From positions 744,001-808,000 of the forward strand of contig CBDFNN010000004.1 in assembly GCA_965250215.1 (NCBI GenBank): a DNA stretch of 64,000 nucleotides, read 5' to 3'. Under the pieces are notes generated by a model. That model ran no database searches and was not told where the DNA came from. It saw nothing but the letters and a program-made list of their open reading frames with translations. Positions within the stretch are counted from its first letter, which is position 1, and each line of letters starts with the position of its first letter. This document shows positions 24,618-32,241 of the stretch, piece after piece. A program made the position numbers and the translations under genes. This stretch comes from CBDFNN01 sp965250215 (GTDB lineage: Bacteria; Bacteroidota; Rhodothermia; Rhodothermales; DATKEJ01).

Positions 24618-25418
24618 ATGAGCAATATCAGAATCGACAACAAAAAGTTGATACTTGGATTTGTCGGATCCGGAGCCATCACGAAAGCTGTGATAATCGG
24701 GCTGATGGAAAAAGCAGGCTTCAAGGGCCGCATCTTAATATCTGAGAGAAATAGAGATATTTCGACCGATCTCTATTACAGATTCGATGGTGTAAGTGTA
24801 TCGGGCGACAACCAGGAAATTATTTCAAATAGCGACCTTGTTTTTTTCGCCGTCTTACCGACGCAGCTTGAAGACCTGGCTAGCCGACTCGAATTCCGAG
24901 CCGATCAGACAATCATTAGTCTAGTTGCAGCGACCTCATTAGCCGTGTTAGCAGAGTGGTTTGCTCCATGCGCAACGATCCATCGCCTCATCCCGATGCC
25001 CCCAATTGAAAAGGGTGTGGGTCCTATTTCGCTTTACCCGCCTAGTAAGGATATAGAGAATTTCCTCGACGCTCTAGGTGAAGTTATTGCGGTTGAAGAT
25101 GAGTCGCATTTTGATCTCATGTCAGCCGCTAGTTCAGTCATGGCGAGCTACTTTGAATGGTCAGCCACAGTGGCAAGATGGATGGGCACTAAAGGCTTCG
25201 AGGAGGAGCAGGGAGCAAAGTATATCTCTTCGCTATTTGCAGCTCTCTCTGAAATGCTGACTGAGACAGACGCAGCACAACTCAAAGGACTCAGCGAGGA
25301 GGTATTGACGAAAGGAGGATTAAACGAGCAGCTTCTCAATCACATCAGAGGGTCCGGGTTTTTCGAGACCTTGAAGATCGGACTGGACGATATAGAGAAG
25401 CGGATCCAGAACTACTGA
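24618..25418 (+). CDS. proC: pyrroline-5-carboxylate reductase family protein
   Basis: It reduces 1-pyrroline-5-carboxylate to proline with NAD(P)H. The 266-residue length is typical. The Rossmann motif is 'LILGFVGSGAITKAVIIGL', with the later conserved segments 'QTIISLVAATSLAVL', 'IHRLIPMPPIEKGVGP' (usually 'R.MPN.P' with Asn) and a helical dimerisation domain. The change of the usual 'MPN(T/L)P' to 'IPMPPIE' is notable and leaves room for a related imine reductase activity. The divergent neighbour is a DHDPS-family lyase, which might place both in a proline- or hydroxyproline-like degradation route (inference). Confidence 0.78.
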   Translation: MSNIRIDNKKLILGFVGSGAITKAVIIGLMEKAGFKGRILISERNRDISTDLYYRFDGVSVSGDNQEIISNSDLVFFAVLPTQLEDLASRLEFRADQTIISLVAATSLAVLAEWFAPCATIHRLIPMPPIEKGVGPISLYPPSKDIENFLDALGEVIAVEDESHFDLMSAASSVMASYFEWSATVARWMGTKGFEEEQGAKYISSLFAALSEMLTETDAAQLKGLSEEVLTKGGLNEQLLNHIRGSGFFETLKIGLDDIEKRIQNY

Positions 25419-25598
25419 CTTTCGAGTCACTCAACTATTATCGAGCTGGGCACACATCAATCCGCCACGCTCGACGTGATTTCGTTGCTAATTCCAGAGT
25501 AAGGGTCAGACTCATAGAGAGTCCCAGTGAAAGAACTGGCGAAGAGTAGATCTACAAGAACGAAAGGGCAATCATAGATCACCCCTTGATCGTCCAAC
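25419..25598. other. intergenic region between convergent proC and lipoprotein gene
   Basis: In these 180 bases I see no gene, no word array and no convincing terminator hairpin. Confidence 0.3.
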
Positions 25599-26072
25599 TT
25601 ATTGTTTAACAGCCTCGAGTCGAATGTTTACGACTTCTCCATCACTGTAATTTGCTACAGCGCGGCCGGACATGTTGTCTCCATCTGCTTTCATATATGC
25701 AGTCATTGACTCGACAACGATTCCTTCACGCAGACCACTAGGGAAAGGCCCCCATGTAGATACCACACTGTCGCCGTCAACAACAACACTATTTGCAGGG
25801 ACTAGATCGTCGATGTGTGTAAATCTCATCGCCCAGGTATCGTAGCTATCAGTTGCTTTCATAAGAACAACGAGTGCAGGCTCCGTGTCGTCACCAACGA
25901 AGGATTCTGTCATCCAGTCACCTGCATATTGGGCGAGAGGGTTTGCTTCAGCTTCAGCTACATCTGTATCGGCTTCGCCCTCTGAAGCGTACTTGTCGCC
26001 GCCACAGCCAACAAGGAGGAGGGTGCAAATAGCAAATGTTGAAAATAGTCGTGAGGAGTTCAAATAGTTCAT
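25599..26072 (-). CDS. predicted lipoprotein of unknown function
   Basis: A 157-residue protein with a lipoprotein signal peptide: charged start, hydrophobic 'FAICTLLLVGC' and lipobox Cys at residue 23, followed by 'GGDKYASEGEADTDVAEAEA', an acidic linker. The mature domain of about 105 residues ('YAGDWMTESFVGDDTEPALV', 'TWAMRFTHIDDLVPANS', 'MSGRAVANYSDG') looks like a small beta-barrel of the lipocalin/calycin kind, but I do not recognise a named family. It has no close operon partner. Confidence 0.7.
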   Translation of the reverse strand: MNYLNSSRLFSTFAICTLLLVGCGGDKYASEGEADTDVAEAEANPLAQYAGDWMTESFVGDDTEPALVVLMKATDSYDTWAMRFTHIDDLVPANSVVVDGDSVVSTWGPFPSGLREGIVVESMTAYMKADGDNMSGRAVANYSDGEVVNIRLEAVKQ

Positions 26073-26441
26073 AGTAGGATAGGGTATCAGTAGTAAAATC
26101 TACTTCAATGTGAGAGGACTTCTACAAGCGAAGTTGCGGCTTGAAGTTCGGTTACGGCCAAGCTATGGTTCAACCCGCGAGGAACCAAATACGAGACTCG
26201 TGGCCTTGACTGCTTCGTTGAGTATCGATCGCCACGTCTCCCGATGCGAAGCAGCAGAACTTTACTGGACTAATAGCGGGACTATCGGTGGCCCTTTTTC
26301 AATTTTCTATACAAAGGCAAAGATTTAACGTCGGAAATTCTGCGGTCAAATAAGGAGGGGTCTAAAAAAGGGTCGGCTACTAGCCGACCCTTTAAGATCA
26401 AAATTGTATTGCTCCTATTATAATAAACAGGCAACAGTTTA
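26073..26441 (-). terminator. intergenic region with terminator of the parvulin gene
   Basis: At 26367-26393 AAAGGGTCGGCTA and TAGCCGACCCTTT form a perfect 13-bp stem. On the minus strand it is followed by TTTTTT (26364-26369), so it terminates the parvulin gene that ends at 26442. The rest (26073-26360) contains the region upstream of the lipoprotein gene and a TGGTTC/GAACCA stem near 26164-26186; no gene is supported. Confidence 0.85.
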
Positions 26442-27536
26442 CTATTTGACTTCGCCTTTCATAATAACGTGGTATCCGAATGGAGTCTCGATCGGCTCAG
26501 AAGTTATTTCACCTATCGCCATGCCGTCAATGGCGACATCGAACTCCGGTACCATTTGGCCTTTGAACCATGTACCAAGATCGCCGCCGGTCGGGCCAGA
26601 GGGACCATTAGAATGCTGCTTCGCTAGCTCAACAAAATCTCCTCCGTCATTAATCTGAGTGATCAAGCTTTGGGCCAGTTCTAGAGCTTCTTCCTTGCTT
26701 CTGGTAATCGACGGAGTGGCTCTCATTGAACCTTGATATTGAATCAATATGTGTGATCCAGCGCTTTGGGAAAGCTCAACTCTTTTGACAAATCCGTAGC
26801 CAAAAGGATACTCTATCGGCCCGGCTACTTCTCCGTAGTTCAGCGTCTTTAGGGCTTCCAATAGTTCAGGTGGATTTTGATCTCCATCGGTGACCGCCCC
26901 TAGAAAGATTTCACCGTCTCCAACATCGTTGTATTGAGTGGCCATCTCGGCGAAATTGTCGGCGTTGATCTTTCCTTCCAAGGATTTAGCGATGGAATCA
27001 GCCTGTGCTTTGCTATTGGTGATCTCTGGAGGAGTGCCCTGTTTTTCGTTATGAGCAACGAAGAAACCACTTGCTCCGTAGTGAGGAGCGTCTAGAGAAT
27101 TTCGGATAATGATATGATATCCAAACCCAGTTTCGACGGGCTCTGGCGTGAAAGCGCCAGTTTCAAGTGCTTCGATAGCCGTATCGAACTCGGGCACCAT
27201 TCTGCCTTTCTCCCATGCTCCCAGACTTCCTCCTTTGCTTGCGGAAGGACCATCGGAATTCTCCTCAGCCATCTTGGCGAAAGTGCTTGGATCCGCGTTA
27301 AGTTGGATGATCAGTTCTTTGGCTTTCGCTAAAGCTTCCTCTTTGGATCGAGTCACAGTAGGCGCCGCTCTTTGAGCACCGGCATAGCCGATTAGAATGT
27401 GAGATCCCGCAAAATCTCCAGTCTTGGGAAAAAGCTGGACAGGAAGGTCACTGTTACCTTGGCCGTTTGAGTCGCCGCATGATACGACCGATACAAATAG
27501 GCATAGGACTAGAGTGACTTTAAAATAATTGTGCAT
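26442..27536 (-). CDS. lipoprotein peptidyl-prolyl isomerase with three parvulin-type repeats
   Basis: A 364-residue envelope folding factor (PpiC/SurA/PrsA class). The signal peptide ends in lipobox 'VSVVSC' with Cys20. Repeat 1 (about 45-152) reads 'SHILIGYAGAQRAAP...GGSLGAWEKGRMVPEF...VETGFGYHIII'. Repeat 3 (about 261-361) is nearly the same ('SHILIQYQGSMRATP...GGDLGTWFKGQMVPEF...IETPFGYHVIM'). Between them lies a degenerate repeat 2 ('FFVAHNEKQGTPPEI...EVAGPIEYPFGYGFV') without the 'GG.LG' segment. Repeats 1 and 3 should be catalytic and repeat 2 structural or substrate-binding. It is a single-gene unit closed by a strong terminator. Confidence 0.92.
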   Translation of the reverse strand: MHNYFKVTLVLCLFVSVVSCGDSNGQGNSDLPVQLFPKTGDFAGSHILIGYAGAQRAAPTVTRSKEEALAKAKELIIQLNADPSTFAKMAEENSDGPSASKGGSLGAWEKGRMVPEFDTAIEALETGAFTPEPVETGFGYHIIIRNSLDAPHYGASGFFVAHNEKQGTPPEITNSKAQADSIAKSLEGKINADNFAEMATQYNDVGDGEIFLGAVTDGDQNPPELLEALKTLNYGEVAGPIEYPFGYGFVKRVELSQSAGSHILIQYQGSMRATPSITRSKEEALELAQSLITQINDGGDFVELAKQHSNGPSGPTGGDLGTWFKGQMVPEFDVAIDGMAIGEITSEPIETPFGYHVIMKGEVK

Positions 27537-27680
27537 GAACTACAGATCAGTTGGTTTTGGAATTGAGGAAGTAGAGTCTCGACAAACCCTTTCAGTCGCC
27601 AACAGTTTCCCTTTTCGAGAGCCGAAACTAGTTAAGAATGGCAGCAAATAGTAGGTGACATTTGCAAATTGATTCTTTTA

Positions 27681-27696
27681 ATCGTATTATTACGAT
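27681..27696. promoter_or_regulatory. putative ArsR operator upstream of arsR
   Basis: Perfect palindrome ATCGTA-TTAT-TACGAT located 17 bases before ATG 27713. Related half-sites recur in the arsR-arsM gap, which supports binding by the encoded ArsR repressor and negative autoregulation relieved by arsenite. Confidence 0.65.
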
Positions 27697-27712
27697 AAAT
27701 AAAATAGTCGAT

Positions 27713-28036
27713 ATGGGAGTCACAAAACATTCCAATTTTACTGAAGAGCAAAACGAACTCGCTGCGATGTTCAAAGCGCTAGCTCACCCAGCAAGAGTTG
27801 CCATCCTTGAGCAGCTCCTGAAGAGGAAGCAATGCGTTTGTGGTGACTTAGTGGATGTTCTTCCTCTCAGTCAGGCGACCGTAAGCCAGCATCTAAAAGA
27901 ACTCAAAAAAGCAGGACTTATTAAGGGTGAAGTAGAAGGCACATCGGTTTGCTACTGCATCGATGAAGACCAATGGAACATGTGCAAGAATATTTGTGCC
28001 CACCTTTTTGGAAGGCTCAGACTCGATTGCTGTTGA
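27713..28036 (+). CDS. arsR: ArsR/SmtB-family metalloregulator
   Basis: A 107-residue winged-helix repressor. It shows 'MFKALAHPARVAILEQLL', the sensing-helix Cys pair 'KQCVCGDLVDVLPLSQATVS' (Cys-Val-Cys, the classic As(III) site at the start of the DNA-binding region), 'QHLKELKKAGLIKGEVEG', and a Cys-rich end ('CKNICAHLFGRLRLDCC') that could offer further ligands. ATG 27713 is chosen; a TTG at 27662 would put the operator palindrome inside the gene. It controls arsM, 84-105 bases downstream, through a second operator (inference). Confidence 0.92.
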   Translation: MGVTKHSNFTEEQNELAAMFKALAHPARVAILEQLLKRKQCVCGDLVDVLPLSQATVSQHLKELKKAGLIKGEVEGTSVCYCIDEDQWNMCKNICAHLFGRLRLDCC

Positions 28037-28054
28037 CTTTTTTTGAATCAATTA

Positions 28055-28078
28055 ATCGCAATAATGCAATAATACGAT
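28055..28078. promoter_or_regulatory. second putative ArsR operator, between arsR and arsM
   Basis: The half-sites ATCGCAATAAT and ATAATACGAT form an inverted repeat with a one-base difference, and match the ATCGTAtTAT half-site before arsR. Its position just upstream of arsM suggests separate ArsR control of the methyltransferase promoter. Confidence 0.5.
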
Positions 28079-28175
28079 AGTCCTTAACCAACGATCAAGG
28101 ACTAACAACCAGAATACCAATGATCAAGAACCAAGTACCCATGACCACGGACCAAGGATCAAACATCAAAGCCCT
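28079..28175 (+). repeat. word-repeat array overlapping the arsM start
   Basis: Variants of ACCAACGATCAAGGAC, ACCAATGATCAAGAACC and ACCAAGGATCAAAC run from the arsR-arsM spacer into the first arsM codons. The same vocabulary, reverse complemented, is found at 55742-55795 (GGTCCTTTGTCC, TGGTCATTAG). Confidence 0.5.
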
Positions 28176-29016
28176 CGTCTTGGACAAATACAGTGAAATC
28201 GCCCGAGCCAACACAACGGAGGATTGCTGTGAACCAAGCTGCTGCTCAGATGAAGACAAAGCAGAGCTTGAAGAACAAGTTCAAGAGACAAAAACGACAA
28301 GTTCAAACTGTGGCTGCGACGATTCCTGCTGCGGACCGGAGGCTGTCTCTTTCATTGGGGATGAATACCATTCAATCGATGGCTATTTCGAGGCGGCCGA
28401 TCTCAAACTAGGCTGTGGTGTCCCAACCGAGCATGCCGGAATATCTTCTGGTGATGTCGTGCTTGACTTAGGATCAGGCGCCGGCAATGATGCCTTCGTT
28501 GTTCGCAACATAGTAGGTGAGGCAGGCCGAGTTATCGGTTTGGACTTTTCCAGCGATATGATCAATCTGGCCAATATCAATCGGCGTAAACTCGGATTCG
28601 AGAACATCGATTTTGTCCATGGGGAAATTGAAGAAATTCCGCTTGAAGACAGTAGCATCGATGTTGTGATTAGCAACTGTGTCATGAATCTGGTCCCCGA
28701 CAAAAAGAAAGCGTATGCCGAGGCTTTTCGGGTTCTGCAAGATGGCGGACATTTCTCCATTTCGGATATCGTTTACTCGGGCACCATGCCCTCTGGTATG
28801 AAAGAACTTGCAGATCTACTAACGGGATGTGTGTCGGGAGCACTCCCAAGGAAAGAATATCTGGACAGTATCTCTGAGGCTGGTTTCACAAAAATTGAAG
28901 TTGTAACAGAAAAGGAGTTGAGTTTTCCAGACGGCGTGATCTCGGAGTATGCCCCGGGCATCGAGTTGGGAGACTTCAAAATATACTCGATCACAGTTAA
29001 CGGCTGGAAGGAATAG
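28120..29016 (+). CDS. arsM: arsenite methyltransferase
   Basis: It methylates As(III) using S-adenosylmethionine, producing volatile or exportable methylarsenicals. In 298 residues: N-terminal Cys pairs (Cys36/37, 41/42 and 64/66/70/71), SAM motif 'VVLDLGSGAGNDAF' (about 113-126), and the three conserved arsenic-binding cysteines Cys99 ('LKLGCGVPTE'), Cys187 ('ISNCVMNLVPDK') and Cys237 ('LTGCVSGA'). The first 15 or so codons are written in a word-repeat sequence (ACCAATGATCAAGAACCAAG type), so ATG 28141 is an alternative start. It is paired with arsR; no ars efflux genes are in the window. Confidence 0.94.
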   Translation: MIKNQVPMTTDQGSNIKALVLDKYSEIARANTTEDCCEPSCCSDEDKAELEEQVQETKTTSSNCGCDDSCCGPEAVSFIGDEYHSIDGYFEAADLKLGCGVPTEHAGISSGDVVLDLGSGAGNDAFVVRNIVGEAGRVIGLDFSSDMINLANINRRKLGFENIDFVHGEIEEIPLEDSSIDVVISNCVMNLVPDKKKAYAEAFRVLQDGGHFSISDIVYSGTMPSGMKELADLLTGCVSGALPRKEYLDSISEAGFTKIEVVTEKELSFPDGVISEYAPGIELGDFKIYSITVNGWKE

Positions 29017-29265
29017 GGTATTCATTGCGGTCAAGAATGCCAACTCTTATAGCCCCACCATCTTCGCTAGTAAAGACTGAGGGAGGTGAACGCTGTCCGT
29101 TGACTAGGTCAAATCGACTACAAAAAACCTGATTTCGGGCATGTCAATTCACAGTGAAGGGCAAAGGCCTAGAGCTTGCATTAGTGGTTTCTAGGACTAT
29201 ATTGTTCTGGGCACTGAAAATAGCCCTAAAAGAAATTTGTTCATCCCCACAAAACAACAAGTCAA
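29017..29265 (+). other. intergenic region downstream of arsM
   Basis: The 249 bases contain no recognised gene or clear terminator. An open frame from 29154 to 29366 runs antisense or out of frame into the next gene and has no coding character. Confidence 0.3.
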
Positions 29266-29571
29266 ATGGAATACTTACCGATGATCATTTCGCTACTAAG
29301 CGGAGCTGCAGGAGGCAATATTGCCGGTTCACTAATGAAGAAGTTCTCCTTGGGCACAGCCCTTAATTCCGTAGTTGGAATTTTAGGTGGCGGACTCGGA
29401 AAGACTATCCTTGGCGCACTAGGCATGGGCGGCATGGCTGCAGCAGGCGACGCAGCGGGCGCATTAGATATTGGCTCAATTTTGAGTGCCGTAGCAGGTG
29501 GCGGCGTTGGCGGTGGAGCCTTAATGGCCATCGTTGGTGTAGCAAAGAACATGATGGGTGCCAAAAGCTAA
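29266..29571 (+). CDS. small Gly/Ala-rich hydrophobic protein
   Basis: A 101-residue protein that is almost entirely hydrophobic and glycine-rich: 'MIISLLSGAAGGNIAGSLMK' at the N-terminus, 'GTALNSVVGILGGGLG' and 'SILSAVAGGGVGGGALMAIV' after it. Two or three membrane-inserting segments are likely. Proteins of this kind are widespread and uncharacterised; I do not know a function. Support for a real gene comes from strong compositional bias, a clean start and a UUCG-loop terminator 21 bases after the stop. Confidence 0.75.
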   Translation: MEYLPMIISLLSGAAGGNIAGSLMKKFSLGTALNSVVGILGGGLGKTILGALGMGGMAAAGDAAGALDIGSILSAVAGGGVGGGALMAIVGVAKNMMGAKS

Positions 29572-29592
29572 GCCCAATCAGTCTTAAGAATT

Positions 29593-29614
29593 CGGGCCTT
29601 CGGGCCCGTTTTCA
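29593..29614 (+). terminator. UUCG-tetraloop terminator after the small membrane protein gene
   Basis: CGGGCC-TTCG-GGCCCG stem-loop at 29593-29608 (outer C-G pair plus five), followed by TTTTCATTT. It reaches the convergent murB stop at 29612 and may serve both directions. Confidence 0.9.
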
Positions 29615-30574
29615 TTTCCCCCTGTCGCCAACGAATTTCACTTCCGTTTCTAGCAGGTAGCCGTGGTCACGCTGGACCGTCTCTTGGACTAGCCTTATCA
29701 TCTCACGAACTTCTTCAGCCTTCCCTTCGCCTCGATTGATCATGATATTGGCATGCCGATGCGTGATCTCGATTCCGCCTATTCGGCTGCCCTTTAGACC
29801 ACTTTGGTCAATAAGTCGACCAGCCCCAATCCCTTCGATCTTTTTAAATATCGATCCAACACTTGGCTCCGTGTCTAGTGGCGGATGCCTCTCAGAACGC
29901 CAAGCAAGATTGGCCTTCACGATTTCGCGCATTAACTCTGGATCACCTTTTGACATTTGAAAGCTCGCCCTCAGGACATAGCTGTCTTCGATGTGCAAGG
30001 TGGAGTAATCGTAACCAAAATCGAAATAGTCAAGATCGACCTTTTCGATATTACCATCGGCTTTTAAAATTTCCGCGCCCAGTACGACCTCTGCAATGAA
30101 TACGGTTCTTGATCTTTCAGGAGGTGGAGAAAGAAAGTGCAAATTTTGCCACAGGGCTCCTCCAACCGTGGAAGGAATTCCGGGAAAATGCTCCAGACCT
30201 GAAAGGCCGTTGGCAATAGAAATGTCAATCAGATTGGGATAGACAATGGCCCCACTCTCGCAGTGGATTTGCAAGGTCTCGGGATCTACTCGGATGTCGT
30301 TGGCCAAATTTCGAATGACAAGTCCGCGATAACCCAAATCCTCGAAAATAATATTTGCACCCACTCCCAAGACAAAAAATGGTACTTCGTATTCGCGCGC
30401 GGCAATGACGATTTCTGCCAGCTCCTCTGCGGTCTGAGCTTCAAACACTAAATCTGCTGGTCCACCAATTTTGAAGGTCGTGAAAGGGGCTAGGTCGACC
30501 TTTTCCAAGATTCGATCTTCTCCAAATCGAGTCTTTAGCTTTGTTGTATATTTGATTTCCTTTCTAGTCACCAA
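29612..30574 (-). CDS. murB: UDP-N-acetylenolpyruvoylglucosamine reductase
   Basis: The second cytoplasmic step of peptidoglycan precursor synthesis: NADPH- and FAD-dependent reduction of enolpyruvyl-UDP-GlcNAc. 320 residues with 'TTFKIGGPADLVFEA', FAD-binding 'LGVGANIIFEDLGYRGLVI', 'GLEHFPGIPSTVGGALWQN', catalytic Ser in 'PSVGSIFKK' and the terminal Glu in 'LLETEVKFVGD'. The start is uncertain: TTG 30574 precedes a GTG, and there is no ATG before the conserved part; homology begins near residue 20. It converges with the small hydrophobic protein gene. Confidence 0.95.
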   Translation of the reverse strand: MVTRKEIKYTTKLKTRFGEDRILEKVDLAPFTTFKIGGPADLVFEAQTAEELAEIVIAAREYEVPFFVLGVGANIIFEDLGYRGLVIRNLANDIRVDPETLQIHCESGAIVYPNLIDISIANGLSGLEHFPGIPSTVGGALWQNLHFLSPPPERSRTVFIAEVVLGAEILKADGNIEKVDLDYFDFGYDYSTLHIEDSYVLRASFQMSKGDPELMREIVKANLAWRSERHPPLDTEPSVGSIFKKIEGIGAGRLIDQSGLKGSRIGGIEITHRHANIMINRGEGKAEEVREMIRLVQETVQRDHGYLLETEVKFVGDRGK

Positions 30575-30706
30575 TCAGGAGGGTTAATCGAACACTCTTC
30601 TACATTCGGCCGTTATTGAGGGTCCGTGTGAACGACAATTCAAGGAGTTTGCCGCAACATTGGGCATCAAATTTCGAATAATCGCTATAGCAACCAAATA
30701 CCACTT

Positions 30707-31585
30707 ATGAAAACAGAAATAAAGAATCCCTTTAATAGTCCGGGCGGAAAGAAGCAGGTCCAATACCCTAATATCGCTAAGGCGGGTAGTCGATTTGTCT
30801 TTCTCGCCGTGGCAGCCACACTCGTTTTTGGGCTGTTCGGAGGATGCATGACATCCAGCATCGGCGCTGGAGAAGCCGGAGTTAAGTATAGCGCTTTGAC
30901 CGGAACCAACCTCGAAGAAGGCTTCGGAGAAGGACTCCATTTCCATCCACCATGGGTAGATGTAATTTCCTACGATGTTAAAGTTCAAGAGAGTCTTGAG
31001 TTACTTGAGGCGCTTTCTTCCGATGGATTGAATATCGCCATGGAAGTCTCTGTACTTTATCGAGCTGAAGTAGGAACGATTCCTCAGCTTCACTCAAAGT
31101 TGGGACCGGACTACTTTAGAAAGCTTATCCAGCCCGTTCTTCGATCGGTTTCCAGAGAAGTTGTAGGGCAGTACACGCCGGAAGAGCTTTACTCCTCCAA
31201 GCGTACAGAACTACAGGCCCAGATTGAGGAAGGAGTTCGTCAAAGAACGGATGGGGCAAACATTGTTCTTGATGATGTCCTAATTCGGGATGTCCAGTTG
31301 CCGCAGCAAATTAGATCGGCGATAGAAAAGAAGCTTCAAGAGGAGCAAGATGCCGAGCGGTACGAGTTCACCATCGAGAAGGAAAAGTTGGAAGCCACAC
31401 GAAAAGAAATCGAAGCCAATGGCGAAGCTACATACCAGCGGATCATCACGGAAAGCTTAACTCCGCAGTTCCTACGATTCAAAGGAATCGAGGCGACCCG
31501 TGAGCTAGCTACGTCACCTAATGCGAAGACCGTCATAGTTGGTTCAGGAAAAGACGGCTTGCCGCTTATTCTAGGAAATAACTAA
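30707..31585 (+). CDS. prohibitin/SPFH (band 7) family membrane protein
   Basis: A 292-residue SPFH protein. A cytoplasmic N-terminus ('MKTEIKNPFNSPGGKK') is followed by one transmembrane helix ('FVFLAVAATLVFGLFGGCM', about 34-52) and the band-7 domain ('GEAGVKYSALTGTNLEEGFG', 'EGLHFHPPWVDVI', 'SYDVKVQESLELLEALSSDG', 'PEELYSSKRTELQAQIEEGV'). A charged coiled coil follows at about 205-250, and the end is 'TVIVGSGKDGLPLIL'. Prohibitins form ring assemblies that organise membranes and regulate FtsH-type proteases. The 'GGCM' could be read as a lipobox but is preceded by too long a basic region. Confidence 0.9.
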   Translation: MKTEIKNPFNSPGGKKQVQYPNIAKAGSRFVFLAVAATLVFGLFGGCMTSSIGAGEAGVKYSALTGTNLEEGFGEGLHFHPPWVDVISYDVKVQESLELLEALSSDGLNIAMEVSVLYRAEVGTIPQLHSKLGPDYFRKLIQPVLRSVSREVVGQYTPEELYSSKRTELQAQIEEGVRQRTDGANIVLDDVLIRDVQLPQQIRSAIEKKLQEEQDAERYEFTIEKEKLEATRKEIEANGEATYQRIITESLTPQFLRFKGIEATRELATSPNAKTVIVGSGKDGLPLILGNN

Positions 31586-31590
31586 TGGCA

Positions 31591-31794
31591 GAACATCAGA
31601 TTCTCAGAAGCTAGGATTGTCAGATTGAAGATTTCTGAAGTAAGGATCCGATAGAGAAATAAAAAGATGGGGGAATTGGAAGCGCCGGGATCAAAATCTC
31701 GGCGCTTTTTTATTGACTTTTCGGGTTACGGCGAAAGTTAATATCTGTGCAATCTGACAATCCGAAATTCAGATGTTCAGACAATCTGATGTTC
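31591..31794. repeat. nested inverted word repeat enclosing a terminator
   Basis: The left arm 31591-31627 (GAACATCAGATTCTCAGAAG then GGATTGTCAGATTG) is matched by the right arm 31750-31794 (CAATCTGACAATCC then GACAATCTGATGTTC) with a short unmatched part. Inside lies an independent intrinsic terminator: AGCGCCGGGAT (31681-31691), loop CAAA, ATCTCGGCGCT (31696-31706), then a T-run to 31711. The right arm ends exactly on the stop codon of the convergent MGMT-family gene. Confidence 0.75.
31681..31711 (+). terminator. intrinsic terminator of the prohibitin-like gene
   Basis: An 11-bp stem AGCGCCGGGAT/ATCTCGGCGCT with one mismatch and a CAAA loop, followed by six T. It sits 96 bases after the gene stop, within the larger inverted repeat. 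Confidence 0.9.
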
Positions 31795-32123
31795 TATCTT
31801 TCTGCCGGATCCCAGCAATGCATTTCCATGTTGACGTTTCCATCTTCGTCAAACTCGACGCTTTCATTGGCCAACAAGTCGTGCATGATTCCGGGTCCAC
31901 CAAAGGCCTGAGCACCAGACAATCCTCCAAATCGATTGACAACTCTATGGCAAGGCAATCCTGCTCCACCTGCGGCCCGCATGGCATAGCCAACAACTCG
32001 AGCCGAACTAGCGGCTCCTAGATGACGCGCGATATGTCCGTAAGACGTAACCTTGCCTTCCGGGATCATCGCAACGACCTCCCACACTCGTTCGAAGAAA
32101 TCACCCTTTTCTTTTTCCGCCAT
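31794..32123 (-). CDS. MGMT-family DNA alkyl-transfer protein (short form)
   Basis: A 109-residue protein equal to the DNA-binding/catalytic domain of O6-alkylguanine-DNA alkyltransferases: 'FFERVWEVVAMIPEGKVTSY', 'GHIARHLGAASSARVVGYAM' and 'GLPCHRVVNRFGGLSG'. The active-site 'PCHR' keeps the acceptor Cys, unlike alkyltransferase-like (ATL) proteins where it is usually Trp. The N-terminal domain of Ogt/Ada is absent, as in many short homologues. It may act in direct repair or as a lesion sensor feeding excision repair. It is separated from aroA by a tandem repeat. Confidence 0.87.
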   Translation of the reverse strand: MAEKEKGDFFERVWEVVAMIPEGKVTSYGHIARHLGAASSARVVGYAMRAAGGAGLPCHRVVNRFGGLSGAQAFGGPGIMHDLLANESVEFDEDGNVNMEMHCWDPAER

Positions 32124-32182
32124 AGTTAAAGTGGTTCAATCAATTTTGATTTGCATCGATAATAAGAAAGAAAAATATTTAC

Positions 32183-32230
32183 GGACAATCGGACAATCGG
32201 ACAATCGGACAATCGGACAATCGGACAATC
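32183..32230. repeat. tandem repeat (GGACAATC)x6
   Basis: Six perfect head-to-tail copies of the 8-base unit GGACAATC fill 48 bases in the gap between aroA and the MGMT-family gene. Related words occur at 31611-31627, 31750-31788 and 36829-36885 (ATCGGACTATC, GGCAATCGGATAGTCGG). This is the purest member of the word-repeat family in the window and could vary in copy number by slippage. Confidence 0.95.
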
Positions 32231-32241
32231 GATCCCACTCC

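Noticed and set aside
26110..26328. 72-codon frame in the gap after the lipoprotein gene
   Set aside because: No ribosome site, no family and no coding character; the gap is better explained as non-coding.
29154..29366. 70-codon frame before the small hydrophobic protein gene
   Set aside because: It overlaps the more convincing gene at 29266 in another frame and lacks protein-like composition.
30707..31585. Prohibitin-like protein as a lipoprotein (GGC motif)
   Set aside because: The Cys follows a long basic N-terminal region and a full transmembrane helix, which fits a membrane anchor better than a lipoprotein signal.
31794..32123. Alkyltransferase-like (ATL) protein lacking the active cysteine
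   Set aside because: The motif is PCHR with Cys present, so a catalytic MGMT-family domain is more likely.
32183..32230. CRISPR array
   Set aside because: The 8-base units are contiguous with no spacers, and no cas genes are present.
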